Assembly (NCBI GenBank): GCA_013378335.1 | Contig: CP040556.1 | Location: 682,001-746,000 of the forward strand | From: Streptococcus sanguinis | GTDB taxonomy: Bacteria; Bacillota; Bacilli; Lactobacillales; Streptococcaceae | Direction of reading: 5' to 3' | DNA length: 64,000 bases | Shown here: one piece after another, positions 48,210-58,632 of the stretch | Position numbering within the stretch: position 1 is the stretch's first letter | How the letters are laid out: every line of letters starts with the position of its first letter | Position numbers and translations under genes: made by a program | Notes under the pieces: generated by a model | The model's database searches: none | The model's input: only the letters and a program-made list of their open reading frames with translations | What the model was told of the DNA's origin: nothing

Positions 48210-48900
48210 GACAGTACTGGTGACGGGAGCTAGCTCTGGCATCGGCCGAGCTCAGGCTCTGGCCTTTTTGGAAAATGGCTACCGGGTCTACGGGGTGGAC
48301 AAGGATGAAAATCCTGGTTTTCTCAATGAGCTTCGTTTTATTAAGCTGGATTTGACTGGTGATTTGGCACCTCTCTTCACCAGCTTGCCCGAGGTGGATA
48401 TTCTCTGCAATACAGCAGGTATCTTGGACAATTATCGTCCCCTGCACGAGACAAGTGACGAGGACTGGGAGCAGATTTTTGCGCTCAATCTGACTGCGAC
48501 TATGAAAATCACTCGCTTTTACCTGCAGAAAATGCTGGAGAAAAAGTCTGGTATCATCATTAATATGTGCTCGATTGCTAGTTTTCTGGCTGGCGGCGGC
48601 GGTGCTGCCTATACAGCCTCTAAGCATGCTCTGGCTGGCCTGACCAAGCAGATAGCCTTAGATTATGCGGATAAAAATATCCAAGTGTTTGGCCTAGCGC
48701 CGGGCGCAGTCAAGACAGCCATGACTGCCGCCGATTTTGAGCCAGGCGGACTGGCAGACTGGGTTGCTGAGGAAACGCCGATCAAGCGCTGGCTGGATCC
48801 TCAGGAAGTGGCAGACGTCAGCCTCTTTCTAGCCAGTGGCAAGGCAGCTGCTATGCAGGGCGAGATTCTCAAAATTGACGGCGGCTGGAGTTTGAAGTAA
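48202..48900 (+). CDS. Short-chain dehydrogenase/reductase
   Basis: A 232-residue NAD(P)-dependent enzyme of classical SDR type: cofactor motif VTGASSGIGRAQA at residues 7-19, NTAGILD, catalytic Ser in MCSIASF, YTASKHAL with catalytic Tyr and Lys, and a C-terminal GEILKIDGGWS as in 3-oxoacyl-ACP reductases. It is not next to fatty-acid genes, so the substrate is open. Translation is coupled to the DUF2829 gene. Confidence 0.9.
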   Translation: MTKTVLVTGASSGIGRAQALAFLENGYRVYGVDKDENPGFLNELRFIKLDLTGDLAPLFTSLPEVDILCNTAGILDNYRPLHETSDEDWEQIFALNLTATMKITRFYLQKMLEKKSGIIINMCSIASFLAGGGGAAYTASKHALAGLTKQIALDYADKNIQVFGLAPGAVKTAMTAADFEPGGLADWVAEETPIKRWLDPQEVADVSLFLASGKAAAMQGEILKIDGGWSLK

Positions 48901-48904
48901 GTGA

Positions 48905-49663
48905 ATGAAGAATGCGAACTATGAAAAAGCTAATAACTTTTTCCAAACCTGGACCAAAAATATGGTACTTTACGGCTTGGATGCTGGTCTAGGGCAGTTC
49001 TGTATGAACGCGCCTGAGACATCCTGCCTTTACCAACTAGGAAATTTCATCTTTCCTGCTGGTCAGGTGGAGCCGAATTTGTGGCAGGAATTTAGCAAAA
49101 AATATAGTTTAGCTGACAAGGTCTTTATCTCCGAGGAGCCCGGTTGGCAAGAGTTTCTGGATGGTCAGAGTGAGCTGCACCGATTCACTCGCTATGCTTT
49201 TGCGGACAGGGTTGCCTTTGACACAGAGGCTTTGGAGAAATGGCAGAGCAGGCTACCTGCAAATTACTACCTTTGTCCGATTGATGTGATGAGTTATGAG
49301 CGTTTGGCTGAGGAAGCCTGGTCTCAGGATTTGCAGGGTGATTTTTCCGATTTTGACCATTTTCAAGCGGCGGGTGGCTTTGGTTTTTTACTCTATTCAG
49401 ATAAGGAAATCATCGCTGCTGTATCGACAGGATTGGTCTATTATGGAGCCCTTGAGATTGAAATTGCTACCAAGCCAGCCTACCAAAGGCAGGGCTTGGC
49501 CAAAATCTTGGGCGCCCAGATGATTTTAGAAGCTCAAAAACGCTCACTCTTTCCTCTATGGGATGCGCACAATGAAGCCTCCAAGAAGGTCGCAGAAAGC
49601 TTGGGCTATCAGTGCCTAGGAGCTTATCCGGCTTATGAATGGAAAGGGACTTTTGACCAATGA
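48905..49663 (+). CDS. GNAT acetyltransferase, long two-part type
   Basis: A 252-residue protein. The N-terminal part (about 1-120) is of the kind found in GNAT_acetyltran (PF12746) proteins, with FCMNAPETSCLYQLGNFIFP; the C-terminal GNAT part has IATKPAYQRQGLAKILGAQM and WDAHNEASKKVAESLGY. The substrate is unknown. It lies 4 bases after the SDR stop and overlaps the next gene by 4 bases. Confidence 0.84.
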   Translation: MKNANYEKANNFFQTWTKNMVLYGLDAGLGQFCMNAPETSCLYQLGNFIFPAGQVEPNLWQEFSKKYSLADKVFISEEPGWQEFLDGQSELHRFTRYAFADRVAFDTEALEKWQSRLPANYYLCPIDVMSYERLAEEAWSQDLQGDFSDFDHFQAAGGFGFLLYSDKEIIAAVSTGLVYYGALEIEIATKPAYQRQGLAKILGAQMILEAQKRSLFPLWDAHNEASKKVAESLGYQCLGAYPAYEWKGTFDQ

Positions 49664-50007
49664 AGAAAAACCAAACCTATTTCTTAAAAGATATCATGGA
49701 GGCTGTAAAATCGGAAGAGCTAGATGATGATTTCTGTTTGTATGCTAGGGAAGATGGAGAACTGAATTTTCAGGACAGCTACTTGCTTGCTGATTATCCT
49801 CAAGTAGTGGAAGATAAGGATGTTTATCCTAGACAGGTAAGGGAGCAAGAACTGGAGCTGATTTATTACGGTGAAGATTTTGCGGATGTTCTCTTGTCAG
49901 TCATGGAGCAGAAAGCAAAAGCGACTGATCAAGAGTGTTTACAGGCTCTGATTTACTATTATGAGCATGATGATTTTATGGATTTTGATAAAGATATAGT
50001 TTTGTAG
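49660..50007 (+). CDS. Hypothetical acidic protein
   Basis: A 115-residue acidic cytosolic protein with FLKDIMEAVKSEELDDDFCL at the start and many Asp, Glu and Tyr residues towards the end. It is translationally coupled to the preceding GNAT gene (ATGA overlap). I do not recognise its family with confidence (possibly DUF7716). Confidence 0.7.
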   Translation: MKKNQTYFLKDIMEAVKSEELDDDFCLYAREDGELNFQDSYLLADYPQVVEDKDVYPRQVREQELELIYYGEDFADVLLSVMEQKAKATDQECLQALIYYYEHDDFMDFDKDIVL

Positions 50008-50056
50008 GAAGATGTTTATAAACCATAATTATCATTTTAGAAAGACAGGAGAAATG

Positions 50057-50506
50057 ATGACCCCAAAAGAAATGTGGCAGGCATACAAGAAAATTAATCC
50101 AGAAATTGGCGACGAGATTAACGCCTGGGCCTTCGGTACCTTGGCAGACCAACTGGCTGATTTGGTGCTTCGTGGTGAAAAGACAGCGACGGCTTCGGCC
50201 TATGAGCTCTATAAGCTTGAAAATGAGCCTCTACCTCAAGTAGGAACTTTCGATGTCATACTGGACAGTCGTGACAGAGCCGTCTGTATCATCGAAATCA
50301 CCAAAGTCTCTGTGCTGCCTTTTAATGAGGTTTCAGCCGAACACGCCTTTAAGGAAGGAGAAGGAGACAAATCCTTGGCCTACTGGCAGCAAGTCCATCA
50401 GACATTTTTCACAGAGTGTCTGGCGGAAGCCGGTTTGGAATTTTCCCAAGAAACGGGTGTCGTCCTAGAAGAATTTCGTAAGGTCTATCCGTTGGATCAA
50501 GCTTAA
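50057..50506 (+). CDS. ASCH-domain protein
   Basis: A 149-residue protein of the ASCH (PUA-like) fold, with AWAFGTLADQLADLVLRGEK, TATASAYELY and the C-terminal VLEEFRKVYP. Such proteins probably bind RNA or modified nucleosides; some cut acetylated nucleosides. I chose ATG 50057, five bases after AGGAG (50047-50051); ATG 50054 is also possible. It ends at a terminator. Confidence 0.86.
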   Translation: MTPKEMWQAYKKINPEIGDEINAWAFGTLADQLADLVLRGEKTATASAYELYKLENEPLPQVGTFDVILDSRDRAVCIIEITKVSVLPFNEVSAEHAFKEGEGDKSLAYWQQVHQTFFTECLAEAGLEFSQETGVVLEEFRKVYPLDQA

Positions 50507-50530
50507 GTCTATTTTTGAATAGGCTTTTTG
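50506..50530 (+). terminator. Terminator after the ASCH gene
   Basis: AGTCTATT (50506-50513) pairs with AATAGGCT (50518-50525), followed by TTTTT. Confidence 0.85.
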
Positions 50531-50597
50531 TTTATCCTTGATAAATTGAAGCAAAAATGTTACTATTAGGTATATAAAATCGTGATTCGGAGGAGAA

Positions 50598-51224
50598 ATG
50601 GACAAATTAATTTTAGGCTTACTCATGATTAAGCATTTTACAGTTTATGAAATTCGTCAGGTGATGCGGCAAAATTTCAGTTCTATGTGCAGCGACAGTC
50701 TAGGAAGTATCCAAGCAGCCTTAAAAAAACTGTCCCAGCAAGGGGCGGTGACTTATTCGGAGTATGTAGAAAAAGGAAAAATGAAGAAGGAATATGCCAT
50801 TACCGCTTCGGGACGAATCTTGTTTTTGGAGTGGCTTAAAACGCCTATAGACATGAGCAAGAACAAGAATATGGACTTGGGGAAATTCCTCTTTATGGGT
50901 TATCTTCCTAAGAAAGAGCAGCTTCAGATGCTGGATTTGACCATTGAGGGACTGGAAGTTGAAGTCCAAGAGTTTGAAGCTGTCAAAGACGCGATTCGTT
51001 ATACAGAGGAGCAGGGAAAGGTAAAAGCCTATCTAGAGCAGAACAGCCACCTGGCTACAGAGCTGATAGAGACCAGTCAGGCGGCTGATTTGGCTGAAAG
51101 TATTTCCCAGATTGGCTATTTTGAAATGAAGACGCTCGAATTTGGGCTGGATTCGGCCCGCTTTCAGTTGGACTGGTTTACCAAGCTTCGCCAGCAGTTG
51201 GCCGAAAATGAGAAAGAGGGTTGA
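50598..51224 (+). CDS. PadR-family transcription regulator
   Basis: A 208-residue regulator with an N-terminal PadR winged helix (LLMIKHFTVYEIRQVMRQNF, then SIQAALKKLSQQGAV) and a long C-terminal helical dimerisation part (about 105-208). A promoter-like region ending TATATAAAATCG precedes it. There is no divergent neighbour that would hint at a target; the downstream membrane-anchored protein has its own promoter. Confidence 0.88.
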   Translation: MDKLILGLLMIKHFTVYEIRQVMRQNFSSMCSDSLGSIQAALKKLSQQGAVTYSEYVEKGKMKKEYAITASGRILFLEWLKTPIDMSKNKNMDLGKFLFMGYLPKKEQLQMLDLTIEGLEVEVQEFEAVKDAIRYTEEQGKVKAYLEQNSHLATELIETSQAADLAESISQIGYFEMKTLEFGLDSARFQLDWFTKLRQQLAENEKEG

Positions 51225-51351
51225 GATGCTAAGTATTCAAAAAGCAGCGGCTACTTGCCTTGTTGATACATTTGGCAATGACTTTGAGAGTTTGAAAAAC
51301 CAATTAGCATTTCTCCTCTACAGTCTTTCAAAGACCGTTTCTGAAAAAAGA

Positions 51352-51380
51352 TTGAAAATAGGTCTAAAAAAGCTTATAAT
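51352..51380 (+). promoter_or_regulatory. Promoter for the membrane-anchored protein at 51422
   Basis: TTGAAA (51352-51357), a 17-base spacer and TATAAT (51375-51380). The stretch from 51226 to 51350 has no recognisable gene. Confidence 0.8.
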
Positions 51381-51421
51381 AAAAGCTATAAAACGACAGA
51401 AGGCTTCTAGGAGGATTGATT

Positions 51422-52216
51422 TTGAAGAAGGTTCATTTTTTTATCATTTACGGCTGTGTCTGCTTCGTACTGATTGGCGGAACCTTTCTCTATACTTACT
51501 TTAAGCCTGGAGGCATAGCAGAAGCAATCGAGTCCCGCTTTAAGCTGTCTGCTGTAGTGGATGCATCCTTGAAAAAATTCGATCATGATAGTTTCTACAT
51601 GGATCGGCTGTCTGAGTCAACCTATCTAGAAGGCTACAAAAAAAGAAAAGCCGAAACCGTTAAGCAGCTGACCGTTTCAGAATCACCTTATTTAGCCAAG
51701 CTTTATGAAACCTATGATGATCAAGAACTGACCCATTATTTCAGCGAAGATCGGATGTACTTGGAAGAAAAAGATGGCTTTGAGACCATTGATGACACCG
51801 ACTCCCGGAAACATATCAATGGTTATTCGGGGATGTCCTCCTTTAAGGCTTTGCTGCAGGTCATGGTAGATAATGAGTCAGAACTAACTAAGAAAAAAGT
51901 GGACGGCGGCTATGAGTTTTCAGTGACAGCAGAAGGTGATTTGGCCTATGACCTTATCGATGCCTTCTACTATGCTTATAATGATGAGCATTATGATACG
52001 ACCATCGATATTGAGAAGTGTAAGGTTGCCTTTGTGGTTGACCCTAAGACTCGGACTATCCGCTCTATTGATATGACTATGGATTTAGACGAAGACACAG
52101 CATTGGATGGAGAATTAATTTACTTCAAGCAGCGTGCTGTCTTCAAGGACTATGGCAAGGCTAAAGTTCATCTTCCAAAGAAAATCAAAGAAAAAGAAGC
52201 AAAATCAGCTGTTTAA
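51422..52216 (+). CDS. Membrane-anchored extracellular protein of unknown function
   Basis: A 264-residue protein with an N-terminal helix (about 5-25) as signal anchor and an extracellular domain rich in charged residues (KLYETYDDQELTHYFSEDR, GYEFSVTAEGDLAYDLIDAF). I chose TTG 51422, seven bases after AGGAGG (51409-51414); the longer frame from TTG 51416 would place the start right at the RBS. No family is recognised. It has its own promoter and a terminator overlapping its end. Confidence 0.75.
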   Translation: MKKVHFFIIYGCVCFVLIGGTFLYTYFKPGGIAEAIESRFKLSAVVDASLKKFDHDSFYMDRLSESTYLEGYKKRKAETVKQLTVSESPYLAKLYETYDDQELTHYFSEDRMYLEEKDGFETIDDTDSRKHINGYSGMSSFKALLQVMVDNESELTKKKVDGGYEFSVTAEGDLAYDLIDAFYYAYNDEHYDTTIDIEKCKVAFVVDPKTRTIRSIDMTMDLDEDTALDGELIYFKQRAVFKDYGKAKVHLPKKIKEKEAKSAV

Positions 52217-52230
52217 AGGCTGATTTTTTT
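52201..52230 (+). terminator. Terminator overlapping the end of the 51422 gene
   Basis: AAAATCAGC (52201-52209) pairs with GCTGATTTT, followed by more T residues. Confidence 0.85.
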
Positions 52231-52337
52231 GTGCGAATGGTTTTTATTGTAGCATTTTCTCTGGTATCTTGATTTTAATTTTTAAAAATTACCTTTTAGT
52301 GATATAATAAAGGTGATATCCTACAGAAAAGAGATAA

Positions 52338-53720
<1,383 letters not shown>

Positions 53721-53728
53721 GTTCAGTC

Positions 53729-54280
53729 ATGGAATTTGAAGAAAAAACCGTCCAACGGACAGAGATTTATCAGGGACCGATTTTTAAAGTGGTTCAGGAC
53801 CAGGTAGAGTTGCCAGAGGGTAAAGGTCAAGCCCAACGGGATTTGATTTTTCATAATGGAGCGGTGGCTGTAATTGCTATCACTCCGGAAAACAAGATGA
53901 TTTTAGTCAAGCAGTACCGCAAGGCGATTGAAGCGACTTCTTACGAGATTCCAGCTGGCAAGCTTGAGCTAGGAGAGAATGCAGATCCCCAAGCGGCTGC
54001 CCTCCGAGAATTAGAAGAAGAAACAGGCTACACTGGACAGCTGGAGTTGGTCTATGATTTCTACTCTGCCATCGGTTTTTGCAATGAGAAAATTAAGCTC
54101 TACAGCGCCAGCCATTTGACAAAGGTCGAAAACCCTCGTCCCCAAGACGAGGATGAAACATTGGAACTTTTTGAAGTCAGTCTGGAGGAGGCACATCAGT
54201 TGCTGCAAAACGGTGACATCTGCGATGCCAAGACCATCATGGCCCTTCAGTACTGGGAACAAAAAAATCTGAATAAATAG
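53729..54280 (+). CDS. NUDIX hydrolase, ADP-ribose pyrophosphatase type
   Basis: A 183-residue protein with the Nudix box spanning GENADPQAAALRELEEETGY (about residues 82-101). The preceding IPAGKLELG and the upstream segment QYRKAIEATSYEIPAG are typical of ADP-ribose pyrophosphatases. It lies 8 bases after glmU. It should split ADP-ribose or related nucleotide sugars. Confidence 0.93.
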   Translation: MEFEEKTVQRTEIYQGPIFKVVQDQVELPEGKGQAQRDLIFHNGAVAVIAITPENKMILVKQYRKAIEATSYEIPAGKLELGENADPQAAALRELEEETGYTGQLELVYDFYSAIGFCNEKIKLYSASHLTKVENPRPQDEDETLELFEVSLEEAHQLLQNGDICDAKTIMALQYWEQKNLNK

Positions 54281-54292
54281 GAACGTAGATCA

Positions 54293-54715
54293 ATGGGAAA
54301 AGCTTTATTAACAGATGAAATCATTGAGCGGGCCAACCGCGGTGAGGATATTTCGGGGCCGCCTCTCATGGATGACGAGGAAACCAAGATTCTTTCAACT
54401 GGCAGAAGCTCCTTTAGCTCGCAGCAGTCCAGCCATCAGGATACTCAGTTTGGTTATCAAAGCCCTCAAAACCGCTTTGGTTATGAAGAAGCTCGATTAC
54501 AGCAGAATCACAGTCGTTTTGGCTATCAGACTGCTCAAAACCAAGAGGAGTTTACGGATGAGACTCTGCACATTGAGGTAGATCCGACCGTGACTAAGAG
54601 CCGTCGGATTGAAAACCAAAAGCGGAGCCTCTTTCAAGCCAAACTCAATAAGATTCTCCTTTGGGTGGTCATCCTCTTGATTGGTTTGATTGCTGCTATT
54701 ATTTGGTGGCCTTAA
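54293..54715 (+). CDS. macP: MacP, activator of class A penicillin-binding protein PBP2a
   Basis: A 140-residue bitopic protein: a cytosolic N-terminal region and one C-terminal helix (about 119-138, [18 protein letters not shown]). The N-terminal [18 protein letters not shown] matches the pneumococcal cofactor that activates PBP2a and is phosphorylated by StkP on a nearby Thr. Between is a Gln-rich part with FGYQ(S/T)xQN repeats (about 54-80). The gene order glmU-nudix-macP-mtnN supports the assignment. Confidence 0.9.
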   Translation: MGKALLTDEIIERANRGEDISGPPLMDDEETKILSTGRSSFSSQQSSHQDTQFGYQSPQNRFGYEEARLQQNHSRFGYQTAQNQEEFTDETLHIEVDPTVTKSRRIENQKRSLFQAKLNKILLWVVILLIGLIAAIIWWP

Positions 54716-54740
54716 AAACCAGCTCTATTGCACTTAAAAG

Positions 54741-54769
54741 GAAGCCTAGCCTGTCTAAGCTTCTTTTTC
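54741..54769 (+). terminator. Weak terminator between macP and mtnN
   Basis: GGAAGC pairs with GCTTCT around a 13-base loop, followed by TTTT. The stem is short. Confidence 0.55.
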
Positions 54770-54791
54770 ATCAGATGATTTGAGGTATTAT

Positions 54792-55484
54792 ATGAAAATT
54801 GGAATTATTGCGGCTATGCCTGAAGAGCTGAAGATTTTGCTGGAGCATTTAGAAAATCCAAAGAAGCACCTGCGTTTAGGTCATGTCTATCATACGGGAT
54901 CTATTGGCTACCATGAAGTGGTCTTGGTCGAAAGCGGGATTGGCAAGGTTATGTCCGCTATGAGTGTGGCTGTTTTGGTCAATGACTTCAAGGTTACAGC
55001 CGTGATTAACACAGGCTCAGCTGGAGCAGTGGCAGAAGGTCTGGCTATCGGCGACGTGGTGGTCGCAGATCGTCTGGTCTACCATGATGTGGACGTAACA
55101 GCCTTCGGCTATGATTACGGTCAGATGGCACGGCAGCCGCTCTATTTTGAAGCGAGCCGCTATCTGGTTGCTGAAATGAAGAAAATTTTGGAAAAAACCC
55201 ATCAAAATGCAAGAGTAGGTTTGATTGCGACAGGTGACAGCTTTGTTGCTGGTCAAGATAAGATTGATCGCATTAAGGAGCATTTTCCAGATGTCTTGGC
55301 TGTGGAGATGGAAGGCGCAGCTATTGCTCAAGCCACACATTCGATCGGCCTGCCTTTTATGGTTATTCGCGCCATGAGCGATACGGCAAGTCATGATGCT
55401 AATGTCACATTTGATGAATTTATTCTTGAAGCTGGTAAACGCTCTGCAGAAACCCTGATTCAATTTCTGAAAGAGTTGGTTTAA
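54792..55484 (+). CDS. mtnN: 5'-methylthioadenosine/S-adenosylhomocysteine nucleosidase
   Basis: Splits MTA and SAH, recycling SAM by-products and feeding autoinducer-2 synthesis. The 230-residue protein starts MKIGIIAAMPEEL, has GIGKVMSAMS and NTGSAGAV in the nucleoside site, and the catalytic VEMEGAAIAQ and RAMSDTASHDA segments. I chose ATG 54792; the longer frame lacks an RBS. Confidence 0.96.
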   Translation: MKIGIIAAMPEELKILLEHLENPKKHLRLGHVYHTGSIGYHEVVLVESGIGKVMSAMSVAVLVNDFKVTAVINTGSAGAVAEGLAIGDVVVADRLVYHDVDVTAFGYDYGQMARQPLYFEASRYLVAEMKKILEKTHQNARVGLIATGDSFVAGQDKIDRIKEHFPDVLAVEMEGAAIAQATHSIGLPFMVIRAMSDTASHDANVTFDEFILEAGKRSAETLIQFLKELV

Positions 55485-55497
55485 AGGGGGAGATAGT

Positions 55498-55806
55498 ATG
55501 TACAAGGAGTCTTATTTTGATGGTGGTCTCTTTTCTTACATCGGTCATGTGATTTTAGCTACCTTGATTACAGTATTTACGCTGGGAATTTGTGCACCTT
55601 GGGGTATGTGTATTCTGTATAATTGGAAGATAAAACATACAGTTATTGATGGGCATCGTCTTTACTTTGACGGTACTGCCATGCAGCTTTTTGGAAATTG
55701 GATTAAGTGGTGGCTCCTGACCATTGTTACCTTTGGTATTTATGGCTTTTGGCTGAAAATCAAACTGACCCAATGGATTACCAAGCATACGCATCATGCG
55801 AATTGA
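55498..55806 (+). CDS. DUF898-like small membrane protein
   Basis: A 102-residue protein with two hydrophobic segments (about 15-42 and 68-88) and the repeated pattern LGICAPWGMCILYNWKIKHT and TFGIYGFWLKIKLTQW typical of DUF898 (YjgN-like) proteins. The function is unknown. It follows mtnN by 13 bases with GGGGGAGA before the start. Confidence 0.85.
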   Translation: MYKESYFDGGLFSYIGHVILATLITVFTLGICAPWGMCILYNWKIKHTVIDGHRLYFDGTAMQLFGNWIKWWLLTIVTFGIYGFWLKIKLTQWITKHTHHAN

Positions 55807-55814
55807 GAACAAGC

Positions 55815-55842
55815 AAGCGAGACTTAAGTGGCTCGCTTTTCC
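55815..55842 (+). terminator. Terminator after the DUF898 gene
   Basis: AAGCGAG (55815-55821) pairs with CTCGCTT (55832-55838), followed by TTT. Confidence 0.85.
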
Positions 55843-55917
55843 TTTTCTTCTGTCTTGCCAAAAAATCCCTTTTGATGGTATAATCAAGGAACTGCAATCA
55901 ACGACAGAGGAGAAAAA

Positions 55918-57459
55918 ATGAGTATCTTAGAAGTAAAAAATCTCAGCCACGGTTTCGGAGACCGGGCTATTTTTGAGGATGTATCCTTCCGCCTGCTCAA
56001 GGGTGAGCATATCGGCCTGGTCGGTGCCAATGGTGAGGGGAAATCAACCTTTATGAGCATTGTGACGGGTAAAATGCTGCCGGACGAAGGTAAGGTTGAG
56101 TGGTCCAAGTATGTGACGGCTGGCTATCTGGACCAGCATGCTGTGCTGGAGCAAGGCCAGTCTGTCCGTGATGTCTTGCGTACGGCCTTTGACGAGCTTT
56201 TCAAGACAGAGGCTCGTATCAATGAAATCTATATGAGCATGGCTGAGGAAGGAGCCGATGTTGATGTCCTAATGGAAGAAGTGGGTGAGCTGCAGGACCG
56301 CTTGGAGAGCCGAGATTTCTATACTCTGGATGCCAAGATTGACGAGGTCGCACGGGCTCTAGGTGTTATGGACTACGGTATGGAGAGTGATGTGACAGAG
56401 CTATCTGGTGGACAGCGGACCAAGGTTCTCTTGGCTAAGTTGCTTTTGGAAAAACCAGATATCCTGCTCTTGGACGAGCCAACCAACTATCTGGATGCGG
56501 AGCACATTGACTGGCTCAAGCGTTACCTTCAGAACTATGAAAATGCCTTTGTTCTAATCTCGCATGATATTCCTTTCCTGAATGACGTCATCAATATCGT
56601 CTACCATGTGGAAAATCAGCACTTGACTCGTTATTCTGGCGACTACTATCAGTTCCAGGAAGTCTATGAGATGAAAAAATCTCAGCTGGAAGCGGCCTAC
56701 GAGCGCCAGCAGAAAGAAATTGCGGACCTCAAGGACTTTGTTGTTCGTAATAAAGCCCGCGTGGCGACCCGTAATATGGCTATGTCCCGCCAGAAAAAGC
56801 TGGATAAGATGGACATTATTGAACTACAAAGTGAGAAGCCAAAGCCTTTCTTTGACTTCAAGCCTGCCCGCACATCTGGCCGTTTTATCTTCCAAGCCAA
56901 GGATTTGCAGATTGGTTACGACCGCCCTCTGACCCAGCCCCTTAATCTGACCTTTGAACGCAATCAGAAGGTGGCTATCATCGGGGCAAATGGGATTGGA
57001 AAAACAACCCTGCTCAAGAGTTTGCTGGGGATTATCCCGCCTATTGCAGGTCAGGTCGAGCGTGGGGACTATCTAGAGCTGGGCTATTTCGAGCAGGAAG
57101 TTGAAGGCGGCAATCGTCAGACACCGCTGGAAGCAGTCTGGAACGCCTTTCCGGCCCTTAACCAAGCAGAAGTCCGAGCTGCTTTAGCTAGATGTGGTCT
57201 GACTTCCAAGCACATCGAGAGCCAGATCCAGGTCCTTTCAGGTGGAGAGCAGGCCAAGGTCCGCCTTTGCCTCCTCATGAACCGAGAAAATAATGTTCTG
57301 GTGCTGGACGAGCCAACCAACCACCTGGACGTAGATGCCAAGGAAGAGCTCAAACGAGCTCTGAAAGAATACAAGGGCAGCATCCTCATGGTCTGCCACG
57401 AGCCTGATTTCTATGAAGGCTGGATGGACCAAATTTGGGATTTTAACCAGTTGACTTGA
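55918..57459 (+). CDS. ABC-F family ATPase
   Basis: A 513-residue soluble protein with two ATPase domains and no membrane part: Walker A GANGEGKST and GANGIGKTT, signatures LSGGQRTKV and LSGGEQAKV, and Walker B LLLDEPTNYLD and LVLDEPTNHLD. The linker between them (about 245-310) is a charged helix. It most resembles the YbiT/YkpA-like branch, housekeeping ABC-F proteins that act at the ribosome; there is no clear match to antibiotic-resistance types. It is convergent with the zinc-ribbon gene. Confidence 0.92.
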   Translation: MSILEVKNLSHGFGDRAIFEDVSFRLLKGEHIGLVGANGEGKSTFMSIVTGKMLPDEGKVEWSKYVTAGYLDQHAVLEQGQSVRDVLRTAFDELFKTEARINEIYMSMAEEGADVDVLMEEVGELQDRLESRDFYTLDAKIDEVARALGVMDYGMESDVTELSGGQRTKVLLAKLLLEKPDILLLDEPTNYLDAEHIDWLKRYLQNYENAFVLISHDIPFLNDVINIVYHVENQHLTRYSGDYYQFQEVYEMKKSQLEAAYERQQKEIADLKDFVVRNKARVATRNMAMSRQKKLDKMDIIELQSEKPKPFFDFKPARTSGRFIFQAKDLQIGYDRPLTQPLNLTFERNQKVAIIGANGIGKTTLLKSLLGIIPPIAGQVERGDYLELGYFEQEVEGGNRQTPLEAVWNAFPALNQAEVRAALARCGLTSKHIESQIQVLSGGEQAKVRLCLLMNRENNVLVLDEPTNHLDVDAKEELKRALKEYKGSILMVCHEPDFYEGWMDQIWDFNQLT

Positions 57460-57476
57460 TAAAATTTAATAAAAGA

Positions 57477-57510
57477 AAAGAGACGGTTCATTGAGAATTG
57501 TCTCTTTCTG
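57477..57510. terminator. Bidirectional terminator
   Basis: AAAGAGAC (57477-57484) pairs with GTCTCTTT (57500-57507), between the convergent ABC-F and zinc-ribbon genes. Confidence 0.85.
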
Positions 57511-57513
57511 TTA

Positions 57514-57750
57514 CTAATAATTCAAAAACTGCTCGATTTCCTGCTTCTCAATCTGTTTGCCATGCTGGCAGACAGGGCAGGTGAGGTAGAATTTTTTTCC
57601 ATATGGAAAGGTAGGAATCCAATAAAGTGTAAACTTTCGGCCAGTTTCAATAATGTCCCAAGGTGCGACGTTGTGGCAATTGGCACACTCGATATTGCTT
57701 TGGGTCTGTCCTAAGTTTTTCTGATAACCTTTATATCCCCAGATAATCAT
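57514..57750 (-). CDS. Zinc-ribbon protein
   Basis: A 78-residue protein with two CxxC pairs (ECANCHN near 24 and TCPVCQH near 59) that form a zinc ribbon, and FTLYWIPTFPYGKKF between them. I chose ATG 57750, preceded by GGAGGGAAA; a longer frame has no RBS. Its role is unknown. It follows ppiA by about 35 bases on the same strand. Confidence 0.8.
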   Translation of the reverse strand: MIIWGYKGYQKNLGQTQSNIECANCHNVAPWDIIETGRKFTLYWIPTFPYGKKFYLTCPVCQHGKQIEKQEIEQFLNY

Positions 57751-57785
57751 ATTGATTTCCCTCCTTTGTTGGTTGGGCAGCAAGC

Positions 57786-58603
57786 TTATTTGCTGAAGTC
57801 ATAGTCCTTGATAATCTCGATTCTTTCAATCTTGATATCTTTTTTAGGCTTGTCATTATCGTCTGTTTCTGCGGCAGCGATTTTGTCGACCACATCCATT
57901 CCTTCGAGCACTTGGCCAAATACGGTATAAGCTCCACCATCTAAATTAGGATTTCCACCGTTTTTATAGGCTTCAATGATTTTGGCAGGGAAAGAATCCG
58001 TAGACATTTGGCTAGACAGGTCTTTCTTGCTTTGGTTGATAAAGAACTGACTGCCATTGGTATCAGGGCCTGCATTGGCCATGGATAGGGCGCCACGAAT
58101 ATTATAAAGATATGGAGAATACTCATTTTTAAAGCCGTTTCCAGAGTCTTTGGACTTGTCTTTGCCCTTCCAGATAGACTCACCCCCAGTGCCGTCACCT
58201 TTAGGGTCTCCAGTCTGAATCATAAATTCATTGATAACGCGGTGGAATGTAATGCCGTCATAATAGCCTTCTTTGGCATGGTTAGGAAGTTTTCAACGGC
58301 CAGCGGGGCTTGTTTTGGAAAGAGCTTGATGCGGATATCGCCTTCAGTCGTTACCAACTTGACCTCCGCTTCATCTTCAGCAACTTCTGTAGACAGCTGC
58401 GGGAAGTTGGCATTTTCGTTGGTCATGGCATCCTTGTATTGCTCACGGAGTTTGCTGGTTTCCTCCGAGTCAGAGCTAGAGCTCACTAATGAGGAACTGC
58501 TGGATGGGTCGGAGGAGCTAGTAGTCTCCTCTTTCTTGTCTTTACCAGAGCAGCCGGCCAAGACAAGTCCTGATAAGAGGCTGATAAGAAGAATTTTTTT
58601 CAT
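57786..58603 (-). CDS. ppiA: Lipoprotein peptidyl-prolyl isomerase (cyclophilin), frame broken once
   Basis: The N-terminal part has a lipoprotein signal peptide with lipobox LVLAGCSG, then a Ser-rich linker. The cyclophilin domain starts with [23 protein letters not shown] and after the break continues as [33 protein letters not shown] and [14 protein letters not shown]. The shift is at GG 58280-58281 on the plus strand (CC on the coding strand); three C residues give [15 protein letters not shown]. The rebuilt protein has 272 residues and should assist folding of exported proteins. An intact gene is the likelier truth. Confidence 0.88.
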
Positions 58604-58632
58604 ATAAAACCTTTCTCGCATTAAATTGTAAA

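Noticed and set aside
51142..51504. Possible small gene between the PadR gene and the 51422 gene
   Set aside because: It overlaps both real genes and spans the TTGAAA/TATAAT promoter; it has no RBS and no protein-like character.
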